The notes under the pieces: generated by a model
What the model was told of the DNA's origin: nothing
The model's database searches: none
What the model saw: only the letters and a program-made list of their open reading frames with translations
Shown: positions 24,379 to 32,937 of the stretch, piece after piece
Layout of the letters: each line of letters opens with the position of its first letter
Position numbering within the stretch: position 1 is the stretch's first letter
Assembly (NCBI GenBank): GCA_963725215.1
Contig: CAVRXQ010000002.1
Location: 310,001 to 374,000 of the forward strand
Length of the DNA: 64,000 nucleotides
Direction: 5' to 3'
From: CAVRXQ01 sp963725215
Lineage (GTDB): Bacteria; Actinomycetota; Acidimicrobiia; Acidimicrobiales; Bog-793
Made by a program: the position numbers and the translations under genes

Positions 24379-27300
24379 ATGAGGCGATCGACGTCCAAGC
24401 CTCTTGTTAAGCCAAATACGAGACGGGCTGCGGCTCGTCAATCGAGCAGTTCAGCTCCCGAGAGAGGGGTGCCGTCCGCGGCACCCGACGTGACGTTCGA
24501 GGCACTGATCTTCGACTGGGATGGCACCGCAGTGCCCGATCGAAGTGCCGACGCATCCGCGTTGCGCGTTCGGATCGAGGCGCTCAGTGATCTGGGTGAG
24601 CACCTTTTCGTCGTGAGCGGCACGAACGTCGACAACGTCGACGGCCAGCTTCAGGCGAGGCCAAAGGGACGGGGACGGCTCTTTCTGTGCTGCAACCGCG
24701 GCTCGGAGGTCTTCGAGGTGAGCGAAGACGGGCCGAAGCTTGTCTTCCGACGCAACGCAAGTCTCGAGGAAGACCGCGCCCTCGACCGAGCGGCCGCCCG
24801 GACGGCCGAAGCGCTGCGGACCCGCGGTCTTGATGCCGAGGTCGTCGCAAATCGCCTCAATCGCCGCAAGATCGACCTGATCCCCGAGCCTGCGTGGGCA
24901 GATCCGAAAAAGGCGGACATCGACCGACTCCTCGCTGCGGTGACGGCGCGCCTCGCGACGAGGGGAATCGCTGGGCTCGCCGACGTCGTCACGCTGGCCC
25001 ACGACGCTGGCGAAGCAGAAGGTTTTCATGATCAGCGGATCACGAGCGACGTCAAACACGTCGAGATCGGCCTGACGGACAAGTCCGACAGCGCGCACTT
25101 TGCGGCGAGCTGGCTCGGTGACCGAGGCATCACGGGCGGCCTCGTGGCGATCCTTGGCGATGAGTTCGGTTCCATTGGAGGTGTCCCGGGCAGCGATTCC
25201 CTGATGCTCACCGACGCGCTCGATCGCGCCCCAGTGATCTCCGTCGGCCTCGAGCCCGAGGGTGTGCCGAATCGGGTCGTCCACCTCGGCGGTGGCGCGC
25301 CGCGCTTTTTGAGTTTCCTCGACGCGCAAATCGCTCGCCGCCGCGCCCGGCGCGTTCCTCAGATCGACGCCGACCCGTCCTGGATCGTCGCGCTGCCCAC
25401 GTCGCGCGCCCACGAACGCGTCGCCGAGTCGCTCGGCACGCTCGCCAACGGCTACGCGGCGACGCGAGGTTCTCGCGAGGAGGAGCACGAAGGCGCGTCT
25501 CCGCTGTTCTTTGTGAGTGGTCTCTACACCGGAGAGAACCAGCTCCGCCACGGGCCCGCATGGACGGGGCTCGATGTGTCGAACAGCCTTCGGCGCCACC
25601 TCGAACTGCGCTTGCTCGACTTGCGCACGGCAACGCTCATGCGTTTCGACCAACACGGATCTGGGCTGCGATCGATGCGATTTGTGTCTGGCGCGCGAGT
25701 CCACGCGATGGCACTTCGGGCAGAGAGCAATTTCGGCGAGCTCGGGCCGGGCGAGGCGCTGCGTGCGCGAGGGGTTCCCCACGACTTCGTACGTGAAGAG
25801 AAAGACGGTGTGAGCGTCGCCCGAACTCTCGGTGCCGGAGCCGAGATCGCGATCGCCTCCCGCGACCACGTCGGCACCTCTGACGGCTATCGGCTCGTCG
25901 AACGGATCGCCGCTTGGCTTTCTTCATCGTCCGGAGGGATCACCTTTGACGAAGCCCGCCGACTCCTCGCAACGGCGGAGGCCCTAGGTTTCGACGCCCT
26001 CCTCGCCGAGCATCGCGAGTCGTGGGCGCGCCGGTGGTCGGGTGCCGATGTCGTGATCCAGGGAGATCCCGAGTCCGAACTCGCCGCCCGCTTCGCCGTC
26101 TTCCATCTCCTTGCTGCAGCCCACGAGAACGACGAGGCTGCGGTCGGCGCGCGGGGTCTCACCGGTGATGCTTACGCGGGGCACGTGTTCTGGGACTCCG
26201 ATGTCTTTATCCTGCCCGCGCTTGTCGCGATCGATCCCGCAGCGGCGCGAGCGATGCTCGAATATCGCATTCGACGTCTCCCGGCGGCGCGAGCCGCTGC
26301 CCGATCACGGGGTTTGCGCGGCGCTCGCTTTCCGTGGGAGTCGGCAGGGGACGGGAGCGATGTCACTCCACGCTGGGGGAAAGGGCGGCGCGGTCATCTC
26401 GTCCCGATCGACACCGGCGTCCACGAGGAGCACATAGTGGCCGACGTCGCCTGGGCGGCTGCCCACTACGCGTCGTGGACCGGCGACACGAACTTTCTCA
26501 CCGACGCTGGTCGTGACCTCATAGTCGACACCGCCCGCTACTGGGCGAGTCGCATCCACCGGGACCAGTCAGGCCGTGGACATCTCTACGGGGTGATGGG
26601 TCCCGACGAGTACCACGAAGTCGTCGACGACAACGCCTACACGAACGTGATGGCGCGCTGGAACCTTCGACAAGGAGGGAAGCTCCTCGAACAAGACGGA
26701 AGCTCAGACGAGATCGCCAGCTGGCGGGCGCTCGCAGATTCGATCGTCGACGGTTGGAGTCCCGAACGCGGCGTCTACGAGCAGTTCGCCGGCTACTTCG
26801 ATCTCGAGCCGTTGCTCATCGCCCAAGTCGCATCGCCGCCGGTCGCGGTGGACGTCCTGCTCGGGTCCGAGCGGGTCGCCGGGTCCCAGCTCATCAAGCA
26901 GGCCGACGTGCTGATGCTGCACCACCTCGTCCCCGAAGAGGTCGTCGCGGGCTCCCTTGTTCCATGTCTTTCCTTCTATGAACCCCGCACCGCGCATGGC
27001 AGCTCCCTCTCGCCGGCGATGTACGCGTTGCTGCTCGCGCGCGCCGGAGAACCCGATCGAGCACTCGAGCTCTTCCGCCTGGCAGCCCGCCTCGACCTCG
27101 ACGATCGCACCGGGACGACCGCGAGTGGACTCCACCTCGCCACGATGGGCGGGGTGTGGCAGACGCTCGCGTTCGGATTTCTCGGCCTGCACGCGGAGGA
27201 CGACGCACTCTCGATCAATCCGAGCCTGCCGAAAGCCTGGCAGACGCTCGGTCTCAAGTTCCGCTTCGGCGGAGTGGCGATCGGTGTGCGCGCGAACCAC

Positions 27301-27426
27301 GATCTCGTCACGGTCACATGCGAGGCGCCCGTGCTCGTCAGGGTTCACGATCGGCTCGCGCGCTGTGAGCCGCCCGGAGCGAGCTTTCCGCTCGATTCTC
27401 CTCCCGATGAAAGGAATCACCGATGA
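24379..27426 (+). CDS. HAD-type phosphatase domain fused to a GH65 sugar phosphorylase/hydrolase
   Basis: A roughly 1015-residue fusion. The N-terminal domain (about 40-320) is a HAD phosphatase of the trehalose-6-phosphatase type. It has motif I FDWDGTAV, motif II VVSGTN, and the acidic motif GDEFG-x5-GSD. The rest is glycoside hydrolase family 65 with an N-terminal beta sandwich and an (alpha/alpha)6 barrel carrying MGPDEYHEVVDDNAYTN, where the general-acid Glu sits. The layout resembles mycobacterial OtsB1-like fusions. The likely substrate is trehalose, maltose or a related alpha-glucoside, possibly phosphorylated. I prefer the ATG at 24379; a GTG at 24319 is possible. The stop overlaps the next gene by four bases (ATGA). 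Confidence 0.85.
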   Translation: MRRSTSKPLVKPNTRRAAARQSSSSAPERGVPSAAPDVTFEALIFDWDGTAVPDRSADASALRVRIEALSDLGEHLFVVSGTNVDNVDGQLQARPKGRGRLFLCCNRGSEVFEVSEDGPKLVFRRNASLEEDRALDRAAARTAEALRTRGLDAEVVANRLNRRKIDLIPEPAWADPKKADIDRLLAAVTARLATRGIAGLADVVTLAHDAGEAEGFHDQRITSDVKHVEIGLTDKSDSAHFAASWLGDRGITGGLVAILGDEFGSIGGVPGSDSLMLTDALDRAPVISVGLEPEGVPNRVVHLGGGAPRFLSFLDAQIARRRARRVPQIDADPSWIVALPTSRAHERVAESLGTLANGYAATRGSREEEHEGASPLFFVSGLYTGENQLRHGPAWTGLDVSNSLRRHLELRLLDLRTATLMRFDQHGSGLRSMRFVSGARVHAMALRAESNFGELGPGEALRARGVPHDFVREEKDGVSVARTLGAGAEIAIASRDHVGTSDGYRLVERIAAWLSSSSGGITFDEARRLLATAEALGFDALLAEHRESWARRWSGADVVIQGDPESELAARFAVFHLLAAAHENDEAAVGARGLTGDAYAGHVFWDSDVFILPALVAIDPAAARAMLEYRIRRLPAARAAARSRGLRGARFPWESAGDGSDVTPRWGKGRRGHLVPIDTGVHEEHIVADVAWAAAHYASWTGDTNFLTDAGRDLIVDTARYWASRIHRDQSGRGHLYGVMGPDEYHEVVDDNAYTNVMARWNLRQGGKLLEQDGSSDEIASWRALADSIVDGWSPERGVYEQFAGYFDLEPLLIAQVASPPVAVDVLLGSERVAGSQLIKQADVLMLHHLVPEEVVAGSLVPCLSFYEPRTAHGSSLSPAMYALLLARAGEPDRALELFRLAARLDLDDRTGTTASGLHLATMGGVWQTLAFGFLGLHAEDDALSINPSLPKAWQTLGLKFRFGGVAIGVRANHDLVTVTCEAPVLVRVHDRLARCEPPGASFPLDSPPDERNHR

Positions 27427-28235
27427 GCACCGTCCTCGCCACCCTCGACGCGACCGCCGCAGGACGGCCGGTGCTCGAGACCGCGCTTCGCGTCGGTGAG
27501 CTGACCGCGACTTCGGTGCGCGTCCTCCACGTCCGGTCCGATCCTCGTCAATCGTCCGAGACGCCGGAGTCGCTCGCTCGTCGATCAGGGGTCGCCTTCG
27601 AGCTGCTGGAGGGGAAGGTCGATCAGGCGCTTCTCTCCGGGATCGAGAACCCTGATGTGGTCGCGGTGGTGATCGGTGCGCGCGCGACACCCGGCGGGCG
27701 CCGACCGGTCGGGCACACGGCGCAGTTCATTCTCGAGCACGCCGACAAGCCCATCGTCGTCGTCCCACCCGACACCGCCGCCCCACCCGCGCTGCGCCGT
27801 CTGCTCGTCCCGCTCGAAGGCACCGAGCAGTCGTCGCGGCCGATCCTCCAAGGGCTGTGGCCACTGCTGGTCGCCGACGTGGAGCTCGTGGTCCTCCACG
27901 TCTTCACCGACCTCACCCTGCCGGCAATGCTCGATCGCCCCCGATACGACCTCGAGATATTGGGCCGCGAATTTTTGCACCGACACTTTCGGCGGGGCAG
28001 AGGCATCGACATCGAGTTGCGACCGGGCCCAGTCGCATCTCGAGTTATCGAGGTGTCGCGCGAGCGCGGTGCAGACCTGATAGTGCTCAGCTGGTCGCGG
28101 TCGAGCGCCCCCGGAACGGCGCGGGTGATCCGGGAGGTCATATCCACCGCGACACTTCCGGTCCTTTTGCTTCCGGCCGCGCCCGATAGCGACCCGATGA
28201 GTAGCGAGGTTTCCCGGTCAATCGTGTCGTCGTGA
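27423..28235 (+). CDS. Universal stress protein, two Usp domains
   Basis: A 270-residue protein with two Usp-like halves. The first (1-125) begins VLATLDATAAGRPVLETAL and has VVIGARATPGGRRPVGHTAQFIL with CPVLV-like ending IVVVPP. The second (about 129-258) begins RLLVPLEGTEQSSRPIL and has IVLSWSRSSAPGTARVIREVI then LPVLLLPA. The nucleotide-binding glycines are degenerate in both. It is translationally coupled to the HAD-GH65 gene (ATGA overlap), which ties this stress protein to trehalose/maltose-type sugar turnover. Confidence 0.85.
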   Translation: MSTVLATLDATAAGRPVLETALRVGELTATSVRVLHVRSDPRQSSETPESLARRSGVAFELLEGKVDQALLSGIENPDVVAVVIGARATPGGRRPVGHTAQFILEHADKPIVVVPPDTAAPPALRRLLVPLEGTEQSSRPILQGLWPLLVADVELVVLHVFTDLTLPAMLDRPRYDLEILGREFLHRHFRRGRGIDIELRPGPVASRVIEVSRERGADLIVLSWSRSSAPGTARVIREVISTATLPVLLLPAAPDSDPMSSEVSRSIVSS

Positions 28236-28674
28236 CACGAACTCGCGAAGTCGCGTTTTATAACCCTGATGGCTGCGCGCCGGTGACTCGTCGTCGACTG
28301 CGACGGCGTCGATGGCCCGACCATCGCGGGGTAATTCAAAAACCGGGTTCATGATCTCGGGGGAGATCGGCACGTCAGCCGATCAGATGCTGTCGAGATG
28401 GCGGCCTACCTTTCGCTCAGTCCTCGTCGGTTGACGAAGAGAATCGGCTGATGACCGGCGGTTAACTCGGCGAGTTGGCGCACAATCGGAAGAGTCTCGA
28501 CGCGCGAGCCTTCGAATTGGCGATCTCGGGGTGGCTCTGCGACCCCGCGCAAGACGTGTGCAGGCGGCTCGGAATGCCGAACGCTGGGCGAGCGCCGGTG
28601 ACTTCGCCGTGGCAGCTCGGACGTTTGAGCCATCCGACCCTAGGCACTCGCTACCAGATTGGCAGGCTGAATCC
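28236..28674. other. Intergenic region
   Basis: About 440 bases. The frame of the next gene is open upstream but its proteins-like part begins at 28675. I see no gene, hairpin or repeat of note. Confidence 0.35.
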
Positions 28675-29112
28675 ATGTGGATTGACGAGCACGGCTCCGA
28701 GGTTCTCGAGCGCAACGAGTGCCTGCGACTTCTTGCTCTTGCCGCCGATGAAGGTGGCGTCGCGCGGCTCGGTGTCGCTACATCCAGTTCCCCGATCATC
28801 GTCCCGGTCAATTTCACCTACCACGACGCCGGCGTGATCATCCGGATCACCAAGGGCACCATTGGTGACACCACCCCGGGCTCACTGGTCGCGATCGAGG
28901 TTGATCGGGTTGACGAGGAAGCTGGCGAAGCTTGGAGCGTGCTGTTGCGCGGCCTCGCGCGAGAACTCAGCTTTGAGGAAGTGGCTCCACACCGCCTTGA
29001 ATTACCGCGGCCTCTCGCCCCGATCCCAGGCGAACTCCTCATTTACGTGCGCGGAGACGAAATCACCGGACGTCGTTTCCCGCTCGTCGCGTCGCGCACT
29101 GACCGCAACTAA
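28675..29112 (+). CDS. Pyridoxamine-5-phosphate-oxidase-like flavin-binding protein
   Basis: A 145-residue split-barrel protein. It begins with the helix LERNECLRLLALA and continues VARLGVATSSSPIIVPVNFTYHD, VIIRITKGT and VAIEVDRVDEEAGEAWSVLLRGLARELS. These are the usual features of the small actinobacterial PPOX family (F420 or FMN/heme-binding). The start at 28675 was chosen because homology-like sequence begins right there (MWIDEHG). The substrate is unknown. Confidence 0.85.
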   Translation: MWIDEHGSEVLERNECLRLLALAADEGGVARLGVATSSSPIIVPVNFTYHDAGVIIRITKGTIGDTTPGSLVAIEVDRVDEEAGEAWSVLLRGLARELSFEEVAPHRLELPRPLAPIPGELLIYVRGDEITGRRFPLVASRTDRN

Positions 29113-29961
29113 AGAGGTGAGGAGATCTCGGGGCGCTTTTCGGGGCTGATCCGCCCGACGAAGGACAAGAAGTTGTCCTTTTTCTGGTGAACGGGTAGGC
29201 ATCGAAATCGATTCCGTTGTGGACGAGTGATGCTCGAGATCTTCCTTCGCAGTAATGCGATGCTGAGCGACAGACGAGGAGCGCGCCAACAGTGATCGCG
29301 AAGTGCACGGCCCAGGCTCCCGCAAGGGTCGGTCCGCCCCAGGAAGCGCGCGTAAGTGCGCTTGCCACCAAAGACGGGAGAGAACGCCCCTCCAAACAAC
29401 CAGTGCCGAGAGCAAGGTCGTCAGCACGTACCCGGCCGTCGGGACGCCGTTCAACCAACGCTTGATTCGCCGCGCCTCGTTCGACGCGCCTGCGCGCTGT
29501 GCAACCCACGCAAATCCTTGAGCCGGAGTCGCGAGTGCGATGACAATTGTGTCTCGGAGGACGTTTCGCTCCATCGTGCGTTCTAGCCCTCTCGGTGGAG
29601 ATGAAAAAGGCGCCAAACCGGTGCGCTGGCAGCGGCGGTCTTCTGTTCTCGAACAGAAAGTCGCCAAAACCCTTTGTGCTGAACCGTGCGTTCATCGTCG
29701 AGGACCCAGGGGTATCGAGTCGTCATGCCCCGGGATGGAATGCCCGTCATCCAAAAGAACGGCGGCGGTCAGCCTCGATAGCTTGGGTGATCAAACCTCA
29801 GCGCATCTGCTCGTGGCGAAGCAAGCATTCGACGATCCGGAGCCGTGGCAGGTCCAGGAGCTATGGCACAACGGCCGAAGGTCGATGGGCGACGACAGCG
29901 TCACGGACCCGGTTCGCGGCGAGGAATGACTGGCGCGGCGCGGGTTGACGGCGATCGGCAT
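29113..29961 (-). pseudogene. Relic region: fragments of a GT4 glycosyltransferase near 29115-29310
   Basis: About 850 bases without an intact gene. On the minus strand, pieces of a family-4 glycosyltransferase appear in three frames: QHRITAKEDL, then ASLVHNGIDFDAYPF, then KKDNFLSFVGRISPEKRPEI ending at a TAG. Together they match the linker plus the first strand of the nucleotide-sugar domain (HNGID...FVGRISPEK). One frame change lies at a run of five T (29178-29182). Upstream, an ATG near 29572 opens a frame with MERNVLRDTIVIALATPAQG and a hydrophobic LTTLLSALVVW stretch of unknown origin. The rest, up to the phosphate operon, shows nothing else. Confidence 0.55.
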
Positions 29962-30585
29962 TCACGTTCGTTTCACGAGCGCGTACCCGACGCGGTCGGC
30001 GACCGCTTCGATCGCGTCACCGACGCGCGCGTAACGCCGATAAAGTTCGCGTCGTCCCCCGATCTCGCGCGGGTCCTTGGACTCGAGCAGTGCCGACATC
30101 GCCCCCCGGTAGACGCGCTCGATCTGGCGCCGTCGGCGAATGGCGGCGTTTGCCGCCTCCGTCGCGGCTTCGTCGGAGCCGGCAAGCGCGCCGAAGGCAG
30201 CGACGAGGTCGCGCGCTGCATCGAGCACGAGGTGGGTCATCTCGGCCATCGGCTGGTCGGGTGCGATCTGCAGCACTTCGGCCTCGCGAACGAGATCCTT
30301 CGCCTGGTTCAGCACCGCGTCGAGGCGCTCGGAGAGCTCGTAGAGGTCCTCGGGCTCGACCGGGGTCGTGAAGGCCTGTCGCAGCGCTGCGACGACGGCG
30401 CGTCGTTGCTCGTCCGCCGCATGCTCGCTCGCGCGTAGTGCCTTCGCCTTGGCCGGTTCCCCGTGCGCCCAGTCCTCGAAGGCGTTGAGGCCTTCGAGGG
30501 TGATCTCGCCCTGGTGGACCAAGAGCCCGAGCACGTCGGGAGCGGCGGGGAGGAACCAGTGTTCCGGAGAGAAGCGCCTCGTCAT
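29962..30585 (-). CDS. PhoU-like (DUF47) partner of the Pit phosphate transporter
   Basis: A 207-residue helical protein. It opens RRFSPEHWFLPAAPDVLGLL and then has repeated helices (LNAFEDWAHG, ADEQRRAVVAALRQAF, YELSERLDAVLNQAKDLVREAEV), the DUF47/YkaA layout related to PhoU. Such proteins accompany Pit transporters and regulate them. The ATG (30583-30585) overlaps the TGA of the Pit gene in ATGA, so the start is fixed by coupling. Confidence 0.88.
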   Translation of the reverse strand: MTRRFSPEHWFLPAAPDVLGLLVHQGEITLEGLNAFEDWAHGEPAKAKALRASEHAADEQRRAVVAALRQAFTTPVEPEDLYELSERLDAVLNQAKDLVREAEVLQIAPDQPMAEMTHLVLDAARDLVAAFGALAGSDEAATEAANAAIRRRRQIERVYRGAMSALLESKDPREIGGRRELYRRYARVGDAIEAVADRVGYALVKRT

Positions 30586-31580
30586 GCAAGCGCCTTCCAC
30601 GCCGGCAGCGCAGCCGCCGCAAGCAGCCCGCTCATCGGCAGGGTGACGAACCAGGCGAGCGCGATCTCCCGCACGACCTGCCACCGTACGTGGCGCCAGC
30701 GCTCTCCGGCGCCGACGCCGACGACGGCAGGGGCGACGACGTCAGTCGTGCTGATCGGCGCCCCGGCGAGCGACGCGACAAGGACGATCGCGGCCGCGAC
30801 ACCTTGGCTCACGAGGCCGTCGAGCGCGCGGAGCGGGTAGATGCCCCGCCCGAGCGTGCGGACGACCCGCCACCCACCCAGCGCCGTGCCGGTGCCCAAG
30901 GCCGCCGCCGCGGAGAGCGCGACCCATTCCGGCACGGCGAAGTGTCGGAGGTGGTGGCTCGCCACGAGCGCGAGCGCGAGGAGCCCCATCGTTTTCTGTG
31001 CGTCGTTCGAGCCGTGGGCGAAAGAGAGCGCTGCGCTCGTCAGCACCTCGCCCCGACGGATCGGCCCGGCGATCGCACGCGAGGCGCGCCTCAGCCCTCG
31101 ACGGGCGACGACGATCATCCCGAACGCCGCGGGCATTGCGAGCGCGGAGGAGAGGATCAGCCAGAGGAGCGAGCCGACTACCCCGACCGGGCGGAGACCG
31201 GAGATCCCTCCCCAGTGCACGGCGCTCCCGCCCCCCTCAGCGAGGGCGCTGCCAGCAAGGGCGCCCACGAGGCAGTGCCCCGAGCTGCAGGGAAGACCGA
31301 GCGAGAAGGTGAAAAGGCTCCACACGAGCGCGCCGGAAACAGCGGCGCCAAGGGTGGCAAGCAGCTCGCCGCCCGGAACTGAGACGATGCCGGCGAGCGT
31401 CGTCGCGACCGCGGTGCCGACGACGAGGGCGCCGGCGACGTGACTGACCGCCGAGAGCACGAGCGCGCTCTCTGGCCGCAGCGCTCTCGTGACGATCGGC
31501 GCGGCGATCGCGTTGCCAGCGTCGTGGAGCCCGTTGACGAGCCCGAACGCGATCGACAAGGCAAGAACGGCGATCAGCAT
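30582..31580 (-). CDS. pit: Pit-family inorganic phosphate transporter
   Basis: A 332-residue membrane protein of the PiT family. The two inverted signature motifs are visible: GLHDAGNAIAAP (17-28) and SFAHGSNDAQKTMGLLAL (near 188-205). About 9-10 hydrophobic segments are recognisable. It imports phosphate with a proton or other cation (as metal-phosphate). It is transcribed before its DUF47 partner with a four-base overlap. No Pho box was recognised upstream. Confidence 0.92.
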   Translation of the reverse strand: MLIAVLALSIAFGLVNGLHDAGNAIAAPIVTRALRPESALVLSAVSHVAGALVVGTAVATTLAGIVSVPGGELLATLGAAVSGALVWSLFTFSLGLPCSSGHCLVGALAGSALAEGGGSAVHWGGISGLRPVGVVGSLLWLILSSALAMPAAFGMIVVARRGLRRASRAIAGPIRRGEVLTSAALSFAHGSNDAQKTMGLLALALVASHHLRHFAVPEWVALSAAAALGTGTALGGWRVVRTLGRGIYPLRALDGLVSQGVAAAIVLVASLAGAPISTTDVVAPAVVGVGAGERWRHVRWQVVREIALAWFVTLPMSGLLAAAALPAWKALA

Positions 31581-31609
31581 CGGCTACTCGCAGAGGCGAT
31601 GGTGCATCA

Positions 31610-32126
31610 TCACGCCGGCCTCAGCAACGGACGTGTTGCGCGAACTCGATCGTGGCGAGTATTCGACTCGCCCACGCCAGCTCCCGCTGCACGCGGCGAT
31701 GCGCGTAACCACGACATCCGATTGATGTAGGCGATGCGGTGACCCATCGTGTCGTCGTTGAACTCGCCGTATTTCTGTACTTCGAGTGAGACGGGGTGGG
31801 TCGTGCCCTCGATCGTCAGGTCGCCGTTCAACTTGTAGCGGTCATCGCCTAGTACCTCGACGCCCGTGCTCTTGAAGGTGATCGTGGGGAATTCGTCGAT
31901 CTTGTAGGAAGTTCGAGGAACAAAGGTCGTCGTCGCGCGCCTCATTGTGGGTGCGAATGCTCATGGTCTGAATCGTTACTTCGACCGATGCCGACTCGGG
32001 GTGCTCGGCGTCGATGTCCGCCGTCGCGCTCGACATCCGCAAAGTGGCCGCGCGCCTCATCATCCCGACGTGCTTGGCTGAAAACTCGACTTGCGTGAGA
32101 TAAGGGTCAAGCTGCCAATTTCCCAC
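31610..32126 (-). pseudogene. YceI-family protein, frameshifted and truncated
   Basis: The start at 32124-32126 opens a YceI protein (WQLDPYLTQVEFSAKHVGMM, ASVEVTIQTMSIRTHNEARDD). The frame is then lost near 31900-31925: the continuation IDEFPTITFKSTGVEVLGDD and KLNGDLTIEGTTHPVSLEV is in a frame one base away, as if one G had been inserted after the codon for Gln. The end is also altered, as the usual SATTTINRKDWG strand is reduced to HRIAYINRMSW. YceI proteins are lipocalin-like isoprenoid binders. With a frameshift and a damaged C-terminus it is unlikely to be functional. Confidence 0.75.
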
Positions 32127-32173
32127 TTGGATGCCCCTCCTGAGCGCGCCTTGGATTGAGACCGCGCAACTGT

Positions 32174-32467
32174 TTATGCAGTGCTGGCGCGCGCCTCAGG
32201 TGCTGTCCTAGCTGGAGACGCTGCCTCCGGCATCTGGATCACGACCGCGTGGCCTCCCATTTCTTCGTAGTGGGAGATCCGAGCCTTCACGGACTCAATC
32301 ACGAGCCGCTCCGACTCGATCGCCCGCTGCCGGGCGGCTTCGAGCTGGTCGCCGTCGTGGAGCACCCGAACGAGCGAGCTCTGATACGGAGTTTCTCTCC
32401 TCTCACGTGAGTCCCGCTCGCTGTGGCGAAAATGGCCCCGGACGGAGAAAGGTGCCGTCGTTCTCAT
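32174..32467 (-). CDS. Small conserved-looking protein of unknown function
   Basis: A 97-residue reading. The first 28 residues are unlikely, but from ETPYQSSLVRVLHDGDQLE through the helix ARQRAIESERLVIESVKARI to the closing EEMGGHAVVIQMP it looks like a real alpha/beta protein. I do not recognise a family. The true start could be a later codon. It precedes the YceI relic on the same strand by about 50 bases. Confidence 0.4.
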   Translation of the reverse strand: MRTTAPFSVRGHFRHSERDSRERRETPYQSSLVRVLHDGDQLEAARQRAIESERLVIESVKARISHYEEMGGHAVVIQMPEAASPARTAPEARASTA

Positions 32468-32778
32468 CTCCTCTGTCGACTTCCTTGCCCTCTACGTACT
32501 CGTACCACTCTTTGAACCAGAAAACTCATTGCAAGTGTGCGGGATCTTGCCGCACTTGTCGTCCGTTTCATCGCACCGCTCTCCTCGACCGTTCGTGCCC
32601 CAGCTCCCCTGCCGCTGGCGCCTCGACCTCTTACAAGGCTGCGGCACTCGGAGCTCTGGCTACGGGGCCGAACGTCACGAGGAGGCGCTCGTGGGGATTG
32701 TGCGCTGCTATGTCGATCGTGGAGCCGCGCGAAAAGGTGCGGCGGCCAACATCTTCCGCGGACTCGGTCGGGTCGACA

Positions 32779-32928
32779 TGCATCCGTCGTGTGCGCCGCA
32801 AAGACGCTCGATCCGACGAGTTGGATGAGGAACGGATACCCCGCCGTTCCCTCGACGATCACATCGAGAACGTCGTCAGCGACCGACCTGTCGTGCTCGG
32901 CGATCGGAACGGCTGAGCTCTCGGTCAT
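32779..32928 (-). pseudogene. Coupled short reading, possible end piece of an AAA-type ATPase
   Basis: The ATG at 32926-32928 lies nine bases after the RtcB stop and has a GAGAGGAG Shine-Dalgarno between the two. The first 45 or so residues include ADDVLDVIVEGTAGYPFLIQLVG, which resembles the C-terminal helix of archaeal-type AAA ATPases (GYPFLIQLVG). Beyond SSVFAA the reading becomes arginine-rich and meaningless down to 32464. The good ribosome site argues for a recently functional third gene of the RtcB operon. The rest of 32468-32937 shows nothing else. Confidence 0.35.
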
Positions 32929-32937
32929 GAGCTCCTC

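Noticed and set aside
24451..25869. 472-codon minus-strand frame in the HAD-GH65 gene
   Set aside because: Antisense to a gene with both HAD and GH65 motifs.
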